DNA of 64,000 nt from Pseudomonas sp. GD04091 (lineage in GTDB: Bacteria; Pseudomonadota; Gammaproteobacteria; Pseudomonadales; Pseudomonadaceae), in NCBI RefSeq assembly GCF_029836165.1, contig NZ_JAOEBG010000007.1, positions 62,001-126,000 of the forward strand, in the 5' to 3' direction. The notes below the pieces were generated by a model. That model was not told the DNA's origin. It saw only the letters and a program-made list of their open reading frames with translations, and made no database searches. Position 1 is the stretch's first letter. Each line of letters begins with the position of its first letter. Below are positions 46,377 to 55,156 of the stretch, piece after piece. Both the position numbers and the translations under genes were made by a program.

Positions 46377-47246
46377 CTACACCGGATCGGCATGCACCAT
46401 CACATCCGCCCGCGGGTAGCGTTCGCGGATCGCCTGCGATGCCTGCACGCACAGCGCATGGGCGTCGTGCAACGGCAGCTCGCCCGGCAGTTCCAGATGC
46501 AGCTGCACGAACCAGTGACTGCCGGAGACCCGGGTGCGCAGATCGTGCACGCCCTTCACGCCCGGAATCGCCATCACCACCTCGAGCATGCGCTCGCCGA
46601 CATCCGCCGGCAGTTCCTTGTCCATGAGAATCGCCGTGCTCTCCCGGGCGATCTGCACCGCGCTCCAGAGGATGTACAGGGCAATCCCCAGGCCGAACAG
46701 CGCATCCAGCTGTGGCCAGCCGAAGCGCGCCAGCAGCAGTGCCAGCAGAATGCTGCTGTTGAGCAGCAGGTCGGAGCGGTAGTGCAGGGAGTCGGCGCGC
46801 ACCGCGGTGGAGCCGGTCAGGCGGATGACCTTGCGCTGGAATGCCAGCAGCGCCACGGTCAGCGCCAGGGACAACAGCATCACCGCGATGCCGGCGGCGG
46901 TATCGCCCAGGGGCTCCGGCGACTTCAGCCGATCCACCGCCTGGACTGCGATCAGCACTGCACTGACCCCGATGAACAGCGCCTGGGCCATGCCGGCCAG
47001 GGCTTCGGCCTTGCCGTGGCCGAAACGATGGTCGTCATCGGCCGGGCGCAAGGCGTAATGCACGGCCAGCAGGTTGAGGAAGGAGGCGGCGGCATCCAGC
47101 GCCGAGTCGGTCAGCCCGGCCAGCAGGCTGACCGAGCCACTCAGCCACCAGGCCACCGCCTTGCTCAGCACCAGGATGCAGGCCACGCTCAGCGAGGCGC
47201 GGGTGGCCAGGCGCAGCAGGCGTTTGTGTTCGGCGGTCGCGGTCAT
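46377..47246 (-). CDS. Cation diffusion facilitator, FieF type
   Basis: A 289-residue CDF metal/proton antiporter with six membrane helices and a cytoplasmic C-terminal domain. Metal-site residues are visible in LLAGLTDSALDAAASFLNLL (DxxxD, helix 2) and TAVRADSLHYRSDLLLNSSI (HxxxD, helix 5). DDDHRFGHGKAEALAGMAQA is the typical loop. This pattern matches FieF/YiiP, which exports Zn or Fe. The start at 47246 (MTATAEHKRLLRLATRASLS) is preferred over one that begins inside the upstream lipoprotein gene. The two genes are 25 bp apart and may be cotranscribed. Confidence 0.9.
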   Translation of the reverse strand: MTATAEHKRLLRLATRASLSVACILVLSKAVAWWLSGSVSLLAGLTDSALDAAASFLNLLAVHYALRPADDDHRFGHGKAEALAGMAQALFIGVSAVLIAVQAVDRLKSPEPLGDTAAGIAVMLLSLALTVALLAFQRKVIRLTGSTAVRADSLHYRSDLLLNSSILLALLLARFGWPQLDALFGLGIALYILWSAVQIARESTAILMDKELPADVGERMLEVVMAIPGVKGVHDLRTRVSGSHWFVQLHLELPGELPLHDAHALCVQASQAIRERYPRADVMVHADPV

Positions 47247-47271
47247 GCGCGGCTGGTCGTCCTTGGCTGGG

Positions 47272-47691
47272 TCAGGCGGCCGGTACCAGGCCGTGGCTGG
47301 CCAGTTGCTCGACGCTGCCACGGTGCTGGATCAGCCGTGGATCGTTCAGCGGCAGGCGCTGGCCCAGTTCGCTTTCGAGGATAGCCTGCAGCTTGAGCTT
47401 GTCGACCTGGCCATCGGCGTTGATCGCGGGCGCGAGCTTGGCCGGATCGACATGGGCCGTGGTGCCCCCCGGGTAGTAGATGGCACCCGTGGCGAAGTCG
47501 ATGCCGAAGGCGATCAGGCCGGGAATGACGTAGAAGAGAATGCCGATGGCATCCAGCGCCGCGACCACGGGGTCGATCTTGCCTTCGATCTGCCCCCGGC
47601 GATCGGGGTAGAACAGGGTGCCGCAGGCCGTCAGCTGGGTCAGCAGGGTGGCGATGAGGGCGCCACCGATGACGCGGGAAGGGATGCGCAT
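47272..47691 (-). CDS. Small lipoprotein, possibly YceK/YidQ-like
   Basis: A 139-residue lipoprotein with lipobox LTACGTLFYPDRRGQ (Cys23). A hydrophobic central stretch (ALDAIGILFYVIPGLIAFGI then DFATGAIYYPG) resembles the YceK/YidQ family of small enterobacterial lipoproteins, and a helical C-terminus follows (KLKLQAILESELGQRLPLND). Proteins of this kind have been mislabelled as polyribonucleotide nucleotidyltransferase in Pseudomonas genomes; nothing here supports that activity. It lies 25 bp upstream of the CDF gene and divergent from hrpB. Confidence 0.7.
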   Translation of the reverse strand: MRIPSRVIGGALIATLLTQLTACGTLFYPDRRGQIEGKIDPVVAALDAIGILFYVIPGLIAFGIDFATGAIYYPGGTTAHVDPAKLAPAINADGQVDKLKLQAILESELGQRLPLNDPRLIQHRGSVEQLASHGLVPAA

Positions 47692-47781
47692 GTGAATCTC
47701 CGAAAGGTAACGACGACAAGGGCGCGGCAGTCGCCGACGCCTGAAGCTTCAGACCATGATAGGGCAGCCTCGGTTCGCCGT

Positions 47782-47787
47782 TATACT
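47782..47787 (+). promoter_or_regulatory. -10 element of hrpB
   Basis: TATACT 23 bp before the hrpB ATG (5 of 6 consensus), without a recognisable -35. A 12-bp palindrome CTGAAGCTTCAG lies just upstream at 47741-47752 in the divergent intergenic region. Confidence 0.4.
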
Positions 47788-47810
47788 CGGACGATTGTTC
47801 GAGGACCACC

Positions 47811-50339
47811 ATGATTTCATTACCGATCGATGCCGTACTGTCCGACCTGCGCCAGGCCCTGGCCGAACGTGACGAAGCGGTGCTCGAGGCGCCTCCCGGC
47901 GCCGGCAAGACCACCCGTGTACCCCTGGCGCTGCTCGACGAGCCGTGGCTGGCCGGGCAGACCATCCTCATGCTCGAACCCCGGCGCCTGGCCGCCCGCG
48001 CCGCGGCCGAGCGCCTGGCCAGCGAGCTGGGTGAAAAGGTCGGCGAGACCGTGGGCTATCGCATCCGTCTGGACAGCAAGGTCGGCCCGAACACCCGTAT
48101 CGAAGTGGTCACCGAAGGCATCCTCACCCGCCGCCTGCAGGCCGACCCGGCGCTCGAAGGCGTGGGGCTGTTGATCTTCGACGAGTTCCACGAGCGCAGC
48201 CTCGACGCCGACCTGGCGCTGGCCCTGAGCCTCAATGGCCGCGCGTTGCTGCGCGACGAGCCACCGCTGAAGATCCTGCTGATGTCGGCGACGCTGGAAG
48301 GCGAGCGGCTGTCGCGGTTGCTCGACGATGCCCCGATCGTCAGCAGCCAGGGCCGCATGCATCCGGTGGATATCCGCTGGGGGCGGCCTGGCCAGCCTGG
48401 CGAGTTCGTCGAGCCACGGGTGGTCGACTGCGTGCTCCAGGCCCTGGCGGACGAGACCGGCAGCCTGCTGGTGTTCCTTCCCGGCCAGGCCGAGATTCGC
48501 CGTGTTCACCAGTCGTTGCAGGAGGCCCTGGGCGACCGTCCCGGCATCCTGCTCTGCCCGCTGCACGGCGAGCTCGACCTGAGCGCCCAGCGCGCCGCCA
48601 TCGAACCGGCTCCCCAGGGCCAGCGCAAGGTGGTGCTGGCCACCAATATCGCGGAGACCAGCCTGACCATCGACGGCGTGCGCGTGGTGATCGATGCCGG
48701 GCTGGCGCGGGTCCCGCGCTTCGATCCCGGCAGCGGCATGACCCGCCTGGATACCCAGCGCATTTCCCGCGCCAGCGCCACCCAGCGTGCCGGTCGCGCC
48801 GGGCGTCTGGAGCCCGGGGTGTGCTACCGGCTGTGGTCCGAAGCCCAGCATGAGCAGCTGGCGGCCCACGCCGGCGCCGAAATCCTCCAGGCCGACCTGG
48901 CCGGGCTGGCCCTGCAGCTGGCGCGCTGGGGCGTGCCCCCAGAGCAACTGAGCTGGCTCGACCAGCCGCCCATGGCCGCCTATGCCCAGGCCCAGGACCT
49001 GCTGGCCCGGCTCGGCGCTTTCAAGCCTGGCAGCCGTGACCACCTGAACGCCCACGGCCAGGCCATGGCCGAGCTGCCCGCGCATCCGCGCATCGCCCAT
49101 CTGCTGCTGCGTGGCCAGGACCTCGGATTGGCCGCCATGGCCTGTGACGTCGCGGCGCTGCTGGGCGAGCGCGATATCCTGCGCGGCGGCGGCGCCGACC
49201 TGCACAGCCGCCTGGCACTGCTCAGCGGAGAAAGCCGGGTGTCCCGGGGAGGGCAAGGTGGCGTGCAACGCGCCCGGCAGCTGGCCCGCCAGTACCGGGG
49301 GCAGCTGCGCGGCAAGCCACGCTCGCCGATCGACGACCCTGATCATCCGCGTTGGCTGGGCGCGCTGCTGGCGCTGGCCTACCCCGACCGGGTGGCGCAA
49401 CAGCGTCGCGAGGGCGGTGCCGAATACCGTCTGGCCAATGGCCGGGCGGCGCTGTTCGCCGAAGCCGACGCGCTGATGAAAAGCCCCTGGCTGGTGATCG
49501 CCGACCTCGGCAGCCGTCAAGGGCAGCGTGAAGAGCGCATCTATCTGGCCGCCGAGTTCGACCCGGCGCTGTTCGACGATGTCCTGGCCGAGCAGGTCGA
49601 CAATCTCGACGTGCTCGACTGGGACGAGCGTGAGCAGGTGCTGCGCGCCGAACGTCAGCGCAAGGTCGGCGAACTGGTGCTCAGCCGTGAACCCCTGCCT
49701 GGGCTGGATGATGACGCACGGGCCAAGGCGCTGCTGGGGCTGGTGCGACGCAAAGGGCTGAACGTGCTGAGCTGGACGCCTGAACTGCGCCAGTGGCAGG
49801 CGCGGGTCGCGTTGCTGCGCCAGCTCGACCTGGAAAAGGATGGCCAGAGCGAATGGCCCAACCTGAGCGACGACGCCTTGCTCGCCAGCCTGGAAGACTG
49901 GCTGCAACCCTATCTGGGCAAGGTGTCGCGCCTGAGCCACTTCGCCGCCCTGGACCTGCCCTCGATCCTGCGCAACCTGCTGCCCTGGCCGCTGCCCCAG
50001 CGCCTGGACGAACTTGCCCCGGCGCACCTGGCCGTGCCTTCGGGCTCGAGCATCCGCCTGGACTACAGCGAGCATCCGCCGATCCTCGCCGTACGCCTGC
50101 AGGAGCTGTTCGGCCTGGCCGATACCCCGCGCATCGCCAATGGTCGCCAGCAGGTCAAGCTGCACCTGCTGTCGCCGGCGCGTCGCCCGGTGCAGGTGAC
50201 CCAGGACCTGGCGAACTTCTGGCGCACTACCTATGCCGAGGTGAAGAAGGACCTCAAAGGGCGTTATCCCAAGCACTACTGGCCGGACGATCCACTGGTG
50301 GCCGAGGCCACGGCGCGGGCCAAGCCGCGCGGGACTTGA
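47811..50339 (+). CDS. hrpB: ATP-dependent RNA helicase HrpB
   Basis: An 842-residue DEAH-type helicase of the HrpB family. Walker A is APPGAGKTTRVPLALL (about 27-42), Walker B is FDEFHERSLDADLALAL (DEFH near 123), then MSATLEG, TNIAETSLTIDGVRVVIDAG and QRAGRAGRLEPGVCYRLW (motif VI). Helicase-associated domains follow, then the HrpB-specific C-terminus (PSILRNLLPWPLPQRLDELA). HrpB proteins are widespread in proteobacteria, but their RNA substrates are poorly defined. The 3' end overlaps the convergent membrane-protein gene by 64 bp. Confidence 0.95.
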   Translation: MISLPIDAVLSDLRQALAERDEAVLEAPPGAGKTTRVPLALLDEPWLAGQTILMLEPRRLAARAAAERLASELGEKVGETVGYRIRLDSKVGPNTRIEVVTEGILTRRLQADPALEGVGLLIFDEFHERSLDADLALALSLNGRALLRDEPPLKILLMSATLEGERLSRLLDDAPIVSSQGRMHPVDIRWGRPGQPGEFVEPRVVDCVLQALADETGSLLVFLPGQAEIRRVHQSLQEALGDRPGILLCPLHGELDLSAQRAAIEPAPQGQRKVVLATNIAETSLTIDGVRVVIDAGLARVPRFDPGSGMTRLDTQRISRASATQRAGRAGRLEPGVCYRLWSEAQHEQLAAHAGAEILQADLAGLALQLARWGVPPEQLSWLDQPPMAAYAQAQDLLARLGAFKPGSRDHLNAHGQAMAELPAHPRIAHLLLRGQDLGLAAMACDVAALLGERDILRGGGADLHSRLALLSGESRVSRGGQGGVQRARQLARQYRGQLRGKPRSPIDDPDHPRWLGALLALAYPDRVAQQRREGGAEYRLANGRAALFAEADALMKSPWLVIADLGSRQGQREERIYLAAEFDPALFDDVLAEQVDNLDVLDWDEREQVLRAERQRKVGELVLSREPLPGLDDDARAKALLGLVRRKGLNVLSWTPELRQWQARVALLRQLDLEKDGQSEWPNLSDDALLASLEDWLQPYLGKVSRLSHFAALDLPSILRNLLPWPLPQRLDELAPAHLAVPSGSSIRLDYSEHPPILAVRLQELFGLADTPRIANGRQQVKLHLLSPARRPVQVTQDLANFWRTTYAEVKKDLKGRYPKHYWPDDPLVAEATARAKPRGT

Positions 50340-51175
50340 TGCTCGGCGGCCGTGGTGGTGGCGCTCGCATAATCGCAGGTGACAGTCCGGAACGAGGACG
50401 GAACGCGCACGAACTTCAGCAGCCAGTGTTTCTCCGGCTCGATCAGTTCGCTGTCGGTGATCTTGGGCGCGATCAGCAGTCTGGCAGGGGCATGGTCGAT
50501 GTACAGGGCGTCGAATTCATCGGGGTGGATGTTGCTGCAGGGCGTATAGCTGATGAAGTCAGCCATGTGCGCATAGCGGTAGAGAATCTGGTGGCGCCGC
50601 TCGCTGTCGACCAGCAAGGAGCTGATCGCCATGGCGATCAGCAGAAGGCCCAGGCTGTTGACGAAATGGCACAGGGGGTAGGAGAGCTTGGCCTTTTTCT
50701 TGAGCCGTGCCTCGTTGGAGAACACCAGCAACCACAGGGACAGGACGAAAGCGCCGTAGATCGGCCAATGGACCTTGATCAGCAGGTGAAAGAGGGTCGC
50801 GGCGCCCATCGTCATCGGCAGGCGCGAGGGGTCTACATGGAAGATCGCGTTGACGTCGGCCTGGGCGTCAATCTGCGAGAACTTCAGCAGCACGGCAAGG
50901 ATCACCACACCGAGCGCAATGCTCGATTTGAGTTCCAGCAGGCCCTTCGTCAGGGTCATCTCCAGAAGGCTTGAAAAGACATACAGGTTCATCAGCAATG
51001 ACAGGCACAGCAGGCTGATCAACAGCGTTGGGTTGGTACCGCCCAGGTAATGGCCAGCCGTCGATCCGACGGTCAGCATGAATGCCAGCAGGGAAACGAC
51101 GCTCAGCACCGCCGCAGTACGGTGGCTTTCAGGTCGTTGTGCTCCTGCTGGGCAAGCGGTGGTGGACGGTTGCAT
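50276..51175 (-). CDS. Uncharacterised membrane protein
   Basis: A 299-residue protein with about five hydrophobic membrane segments (near 22-45, 50-72, 84-100, 125-150 and 168-188). A C-terminal soluble part of about 110 residues follows, with two cysteines (SYTPCSNIHPDEFDALYIDH; FRTVTCDYASATTTAAEHQV). I do not recognise the family. The C-terminal 21 codons overlap the end of hrpB in antiparallel, so the last residues (QVPRGLARAVASATSGSSGQ) may not be conserved. It follows the EEP-hydrolase gene, with 28 bp between its start and that gene's stop. Confidence 0.7.
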   Translation of the reverse strand: MQPSTTACPAGAQRPESHRTAAVLSVVSLLAFMLTVGSTAGHYLGGTNPTLLISLLCLSLLMNLYVFSSLLEMTLTKGLLELKSSIALGVVILAVLLKFSQIDAQADVNAIFHVDPSRLPMTMGAATLFHLLIKVHWPIYGAFVLSLWLLVFSNEARLKKKAKLSYPLCHFVNSLGLLLIAMAISSLLVDSERRHQILYRYAHMADFISYTPCSNIHPDEFDALYIDHAPARLLIAPKITDSELIEPEKHWLLKFVRVPSSFRTVTCDYASATTTAAEHQVPRGLARAVASATSGSSGQ

Positions 51176-51203
51176 CGGTCTTCGGGTCCTGTATCGGTGT
51201 GGT

Positions 51204-52229
51204 TCAGCGGCGCTCTGGCAGCAGCAGCCGCGCCGTCACCGGCAAGTGATCGGAGATCTGCAACGTGTCCTCTTGCAGCACCCGTGCCTCCACACGCAGC
51301 AGGCGCGGGCTGTGCAGCAGGTAATCGAGGGTGCGGTCCGCGCCGCCGGCTTCGGCATTGCTGGGGATCATCGGGTACTTGTCCCAGAGCAGGTGCAGGT
51401 CGCTGTCGGCGGGGTAGCTGCCGCGCTGCGCCGCAGGCAGGCGGCGGTACTGGCCCAGCGGCAGCAGGTTGAAGTCGCCGCCGATCAACCAGGGCGTGCC
51501 CTGGGTTTCCAGACGGTCGAGCACCTTGGCCACGTGCTTCACCTGGCGTTGCTGCAGGTCGCTGCCGAGGCGGTAGGGCGAGAGCCGAGTGTTGAGCACC
51601 GCCAGCCGGCTGCCGTCGCTCAACGGCAGGTAGCTGACCAGCAACGCCGGTTGTGTTTCACGCAGCCGCGCAAGGGCGCCGTCGGCCGCGTTGGGCAGTT
51701 GCAGGCGTTCGGCCTTGTCGATCGGGAAGCGGCTGAGAGTGGCCAGGGTGCGGCCGACACTGCCGAAGACATGCCGATCGGGGACGAAGCCGGCCTTCCA
51801 GTCGTAGGTCTGCACGCTGCAGGGATAGAGGTCGACCAGGCGCTCGCGCAGCAGGGCGAACTGGTCCTGGTAGTCGGTGGCCTTGGCCTCCTTGTCCAGC
51901 TCCTGGAGCAGGACGATGTCCGGCTGCTCGGCGCGGATCACCCGGGCCACTTCATCGAGGTTGAAGGCGAGGTCTTCGGCGCTGGGGCGGGTATCGTCGC
52001 CTCGGCCCTGGTCGTACCAGAACACATAGCGCTTGCCGGCCAGGTACTGCACGTTCCAGGTCATCACCTTGAGCGCCTGGCCTGGCGCCAGGGGCTGCGC
52101 GGGGCCGTTGCAGGCGACCGCCAGCGCTTCGCGGGGGGCAGGTTGCCAGGCCAGGTGACCGGCCAGGAGCCAGAGCGCGGCCAGTAGCAGCAGGGCGAAC
52201 AGCAGGACGTTGCGCAGTGGACGGATCAT
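51204..52229 (-). CDS. Endonuclease/exonuclease/phosphatase (EEP) family hydrolase
   Basis: A 341-residue protein with an N-terminal membrane anchor or uncleaved signal (VLLFALLLLAALWLLAGHLA). The EEP/DNase-I fold shows its metal and catalytic motifs: MTWNVQYLAG, DIVLLQELDKEAKA, LNTRLSPYR, IGGDFNLLPLG and the final ISDHLPVTARLLL. EEP proteins hydrolyse phosphodiesters in nucleic acids, phospholipids or inositol phosphates. The anchored, probably periplasmic location makes a lipid or extracellular nucleic acid substrate more likely than chromosomal DNA, but this is inference. It follows the yciC-like gene by 60 bp. Confidence 0.83.
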   Translation of the reverse strand: MIRPLRNVLLFALLLLAALWLLAGHLAWQPAPREALAVACNGPAQPLAPGQALKVMTWNVQYLAGKRYVFWYDQGRGDDTRPSAEDLAFNLDEVARVIRAEQPDIVLLQELDKEAKATDYQDQFALLRERLVDLYPCSVQTYDWKAGFVPDRHVFGSVGRTLATLSRFPIDKAERLQLPNAADGALARLRETQPALLVSYLPLSDGSRLAVLNTRLSPYRLGSDLQQRQVKHVAKVLDRLETQGTPWLIGGDFNLLPLGQYRRLPAAQRGSYPADSDLHLLWDKYPMIPSNAEAGGADRTLDYLLHSPRLLRVEARVLQEDTLQISDHLPVTARLLLPERR

Positions 52230-52289
52230 CGGTTCGGCTTGTCGGTGCAGGTGGCGCCAGCATAACCGAGCCGTTCGTCGGCCGACCAG

Positions 52290-52946
52290 TCAGGCGCTGG
52301 CTTCGCTGTCCAGCAGCATGAAGAGGCGATACAGCACCACGGTGCTGAACAGCTGGAGGAAGCCGCTGAGGCTGTCCAGGGCCAGCTGCACGCCGGGCTG
52401 CGGCTCGGGGAACAGGGTCAGCAGCAGCCCGTCGATCAGCCACAGCGGCGCCAGCACCGAGAGCATGCAGACCATGATGCGCAGGAAGTGCCCGGTGGTC
52501 ATGCGCGCGCTGGTGCGCATCGACTCGATCACCGGCAGGCCGCGCAGCACCAGCAGGTACTCGGCGAACACCAGGTTCACCATGATCCATACGCCGGGGA
52601 ATATGAACAACGCCAGGCCGGCCATGATCAGCAGCGAGCTGATCACCACCAGCAGCGCCAGCATCGGCCACAGTTGCAGGGCGCGGGCGAACAGGTCGCG
52701 CTTGGCGATGTCCTGGCCGTTGCTGCGGGTATCGAGGTAGAGGATCAGCGCGGCGCTGTACAGCGGATAGAACAGCAGGCTGACGAGCATGCCGTAGACC
52801 GGCGAGGCCTGCTCGCCCAGCTGACTGTAGAGCAGTTGGGTGCCCAGGGCCTCGAGCACCACCAGTGGCAGGCACAGTTGGAGGATGCTCGTCAGGTGGC
52901 GGCGGAAGAAGTACAGGGAGTCGCGCAGAACGCTCAGCGGATTCAT
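52290..52946 (-). CDS. YciC family inner-membrane protein (UPF0259)
   Basis: A 218-residue multi-spanning membrane protein with about six helices, matching YciC/UPF0259: SLYFFRRHLTSILQLCLPLV, FPGVWIMVNLVFAEYLLVLR and GLPVIESMRTSARMTTGHFL. The biochemical role is unknown. The start at 52946 (MNPLSVLRDSLYFFRR) matches the family N-terminus. The 157-bp space to the divergent DUF2076 gene should contain both promoters; no strong hexamers stand out. Confidence 0.82.
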   Translation of the reverse strand: MNPLSVLRDSLYFFRRHLTSILQLCLPLVVLEALGTQLLYSQLGEQASPVYGMLVSLLFYPLYSAALILYLDTRSNGQDIAKRDLFARALQLWPMLALLVVISSLLIMAGLALFIFPGVWIMVNLVFAEYLLVLRGLPVIESMRTSARMTTGHFLRIMVCMLSVLAPLWLIDGLLLTLFPEPQPGVQLALDSLSGFLQLFSTVVLYRLFMLLDSEASA

Positions 52947-53103
52947 CGGTCAACATCGCATGGCAGAAAAAGCAGGGCGTAACTTTAGCCCAGTCGGCCC
53001 GCTTGCTGAAAAAAGTTTCATGGCCAGGACAATTGAATCAGCCATTGTGCCCCCCCATCTTTGACGCTGTCCGATGTCCTGTTCAGCGCACGAGGTTGCC
53101 CCG

Positions 53104-53850
53104 ATGAACACTGAAGAACAAACCCTGATCGATGGCCTGTTCGGCCGCATCAAGCAAGCCGAGGATCCGGCCCAGCCGCGCGACGCCCAGGCCCAGGCGC
53201 GTATCGAAGAGCATCTGCGCCAGCAGCCGGCGGCGCCGTACTACATGGCCCAGGCGATCCTGGTCCAGGAAGCCGCGATCAAACGCATGGACGAGCAGAA
53301 CAAGCAGCTCGAGGCCGAGCTGAAGCAGGCTCGCGCGCAGCTGGAGGCAAGCCGTTCCAGCGGCAACGGTGGCGGTGGTTTCCTCTCCAGCATCTTCGGC
53401 GCGGGCGCCCGCGGCCCGGCGCCGGCGCCACAGCCACAGCCACAGCGCTCCGTTGCCCCGCCGCCCTCGTCGGCTGGCGGCTGGCGCGAGCCTTCGCAGC
53501 AGGCTTATGCCCCACCGCCGACGCAGCAGGGCTTCGGCGCGGCGCCGGCGCGGGGCGGCGCCAGCAGTTTCCTCGGTGGCGCCATGCAGACCGCGGCCGG
53601 TGTCGCCGGCGGTGTGCTGCTGGCCCAGGGCATCAGCAGCCTGTTCAACCACAACTCGCAGCCCGAAGAGGTCGTCGAGGTGATCAAGGAGGAACCGGCG
53701 CCGGCCAGCGATCAAGGGGGCTGGCAGGACCAGGGTTCGCAACAGGTGGCGGACAACGGTGGCTGGAGCGATGACCAGGGTGGATTCGCCGATACCGATT
53801 ACGGTGGCGACGATGGTGGCTTCTTCTCGGACGACGACACCTTCGTCTGA
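53104..53850 (+). CDS. DUF2076 domain protein
   Basis: A 248-residue protein. Residues 1-80 form the conserved helical DUF2076 head (MNTEEQTLIDGLFGRIKQAE, PYYMAQAILVQEAAIKRMDE) continuing into a short coiled coil. The middle is Gly/Pro/Gln-rich and low in complexity, with GGAMQTAAGVAGGVLLAQGI as a Gly-rich hydrophobic stretch. The C-terminus is very acidic and Gly-rich (ADTDYGGDDGGFFSDDDTFV). DUF2076 proteins have been called periplasmic ligand-binding sensors, but no signal peptide is present, so I treat that label with caution. ATG 53104 matches the family start. Confidence 0.83.
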   Translation: MNTEEQTLIDGLFGRIKQAEDPAQPRDAQAQARIEEHLRQQPAAPYYMAQAILVQEAAIKRMDEQNKQLEAELKQARAQLEASRSSGNGGGGFLSSIFGAGARGPAPAPQPQPQRSVAPPPSSAGGWREPSQQAYAPPPTQQGFGAAPARGGASSFLGGAMQTAAGVAGGVLLAQGISSLFNHNSQPEEVVEVIKEEPAPASDQGGWQDQGSQQVADNGGWSDDQGGFADTDYGGDDGGFFSDDDTFV

Positions 53851-53875
53851 GGGCTCTGGCATACTGCGGCTTCTT

Positions 53876-53929
53876 ATCGCGGGGCAAGCCCGCTCCTGGC
53901 GAAGCGTGGGAGCGGGCTTGCCCCGCGAT
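53876..53929. repeat. Paired inverted REP elements
   Basis: ATCGCGGGGCAAGCCCGCTC and GAGCGGGCTTGCCCCGCGAT form near-perfect 20-base arms around a short GAAG-containing centre. It is the same sequence class as the 48-bp palindrome at 26251 and lies between the DUF2076 and NYN genes, which read in the same direction. Confidence 0.9.
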
Positions 53930-53958
53930 CGTTCGCCACTGCCAGAGAGGGGTTTCAG

Positions 53959-54438
53959 GTGAAGAAAATCGCGCTATTCGCCGATGTGCAGAACCTCTAC
54001 TACACGGTTCGCCAAGGCCATGGCTGCCATTTCAACTACGCCGCGCTGTGGGCTGAGGTCAGCCGCGAAGGCCAGATCGTCGAAGCGGTGGCCTACGCCA
54101 TCGACCGTGGCGACAGCAAGCAGCAGCAGTTCCAGCAGATCCTGCGCAACCTCGGTTTCGAGGTGCGTCTCAAGCCCTATATCCAGCGTGCCGATGGCTC
54201 GGCCAAGGGTGACTGGGACGTGGGTATCACCCTCGATGTCATCGAAGCGGCGGCGCGGGTCGACCAGGTAGTGCTGGCTTCGGGGGACGGTGATTTCGAT
54301 CTGTTGCTGGAGCGGGCCAGGCAACGCCACGGCGTCGAAACGGTGGTCTACGGCGTGCCCGGCCTGACGGCGCTGGCGCTGATCCGTGCGGCCAGCCGCT
54401 ATGTGCCCATCGAAGGCAAGTTGCTGTTGCGCCACTGA
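53959..54438 (+). CDS. NYN-domain (LabA/DUF88-like) putative RNase
   Basis: A 159-residue protein with the PIN-like NYN fold. The acidic metal site is represented by ALFADVQNLYY (Asp9), KGDWDVGITLDVIEAA and VVLASGDGDFDLLLERA. NYN proteins of this type (LabA, human MARF1 relatives) cleave RNA, though the substrate here is unknown. Translation starts at GTG 53959 (MKKIALFADVQNLYYTV) with GAGGGG upstream. It follows a REP pair and stands alone, convergent with the AsnC gene. Confidence 0.85.
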   Translation: MKKIALFADVQNLYYTVRQGHGCHFNYAALWAEVSREGQIVEAVAYAIDRGDSKQQQFQQILRNLGFEVRLKPYIQRADGSAKGDWDVGITLDVIEAAARVDQVVLASGDGDFDLLLERARQRHGVETVVYGVPGLTALALIRAASRYVPIEGKLLLRH

Positions 54439-54543
54439 GCGTTGCGAACCTGTCGGATGGGGGCGTGGGAGCGGGCGGCTTTCACTCATGTAGTTAGGGC
54501 TGCTTTGCCGCCCCAGTAAACATCACGCGCCCACGCGATCGCT

Positions 54544-55002
54544 TCAGCTTCTTTTGCCGTTGAGCTCCAGTTGCCCCAACGGCACCCGCCGCTCCACCGC
54601 GCTCGACAGGATGATCGAGGTCTTGGTGAAGCCCAGCTGCGACACGCGGTTGATCAGCGCCTCCAGCTCGCCCATCGAAGTGACGGCCGCTTGCATGATC
54701 ACGCACGGGTCGCCGGTCACCCGATGGCATTCGGTGAGTTCGGGGATGTTCTCCAGGGCCTCGTAGGCCTGCTGGTTGCCATGGCTGGCCAGGCGCAGCT
54801 CGATCACGCACTGGATCGGCAGGCCGATCTTCTCCAGGTCCACCTTCGCCGTGTAGCCGCTGATCACGCCGCTGGCCTCCAGCTTGGCGACGCGTTCGGC
54901 CACCGCCGGCGCCGAGAGATTGACCTGGCGCGCCAGCTGCGCGTAGGTGGCCCGGCCGTTTTCCAGCAGGGCGGCGAGGAGCATGCGATCGTATTTGTCC
55001 AT
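54544..55002 (-). CDS. Lrp/AsnC family transcriptional regulator
   Basis: A 152-residue regulator with an N-terminal winged helix (MDKYDRMLLAALLENGRATY, LSAPAVAERVAKLEASGVIS) and a RAM domain (GLPIQCVIELRLASHGNQQA, ITECHRVTGDPC-type core). The start at 55002 matches the family; a much longer upstream frame would read through the divergent promoter. It is divergent from the EamA exporter at 55157 with 154 bp between them, the usual arrangement of an AsnC-type regulator and its target amino-acid exporter. Confidence 0.9.
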   Translation of the reverse strand: MDKYDRMLLAALLENGRATYAQLARQVNLSAPAVAERVAKLEASGVISGYTAKVDLEKIGLPIQCVIELRLASHGNQQAYEALENIPELTECHRVTGDPCVIMQAAVTSMGELEALINRVSQLGFTKTSIILSSAVERRVPLGQLELNGKRS

Positions 55003-55156
55003 GGCGATTCCAGGTGGCCTTGCAATCGACGGCGAAGCGTTCGCATAACCGTGCATTGCAAAGTGTTTCGGTGTTTTAAACGTGTTTTGTAACTTAAGTT
55101 TGCGTGGCGGCCTTTCTAAACTAAGCCACCCGTAAACGGATTTCGAGCCCCCCACC

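Noticed and set aside
47272..47691. Polyribonucleotide nucleotidyltransferase
   Set aside because: Similar small proteins carry this label in some annotations, but the protein is a 139-residue lipoprotein with no RNase PH, KH or S1 domain.
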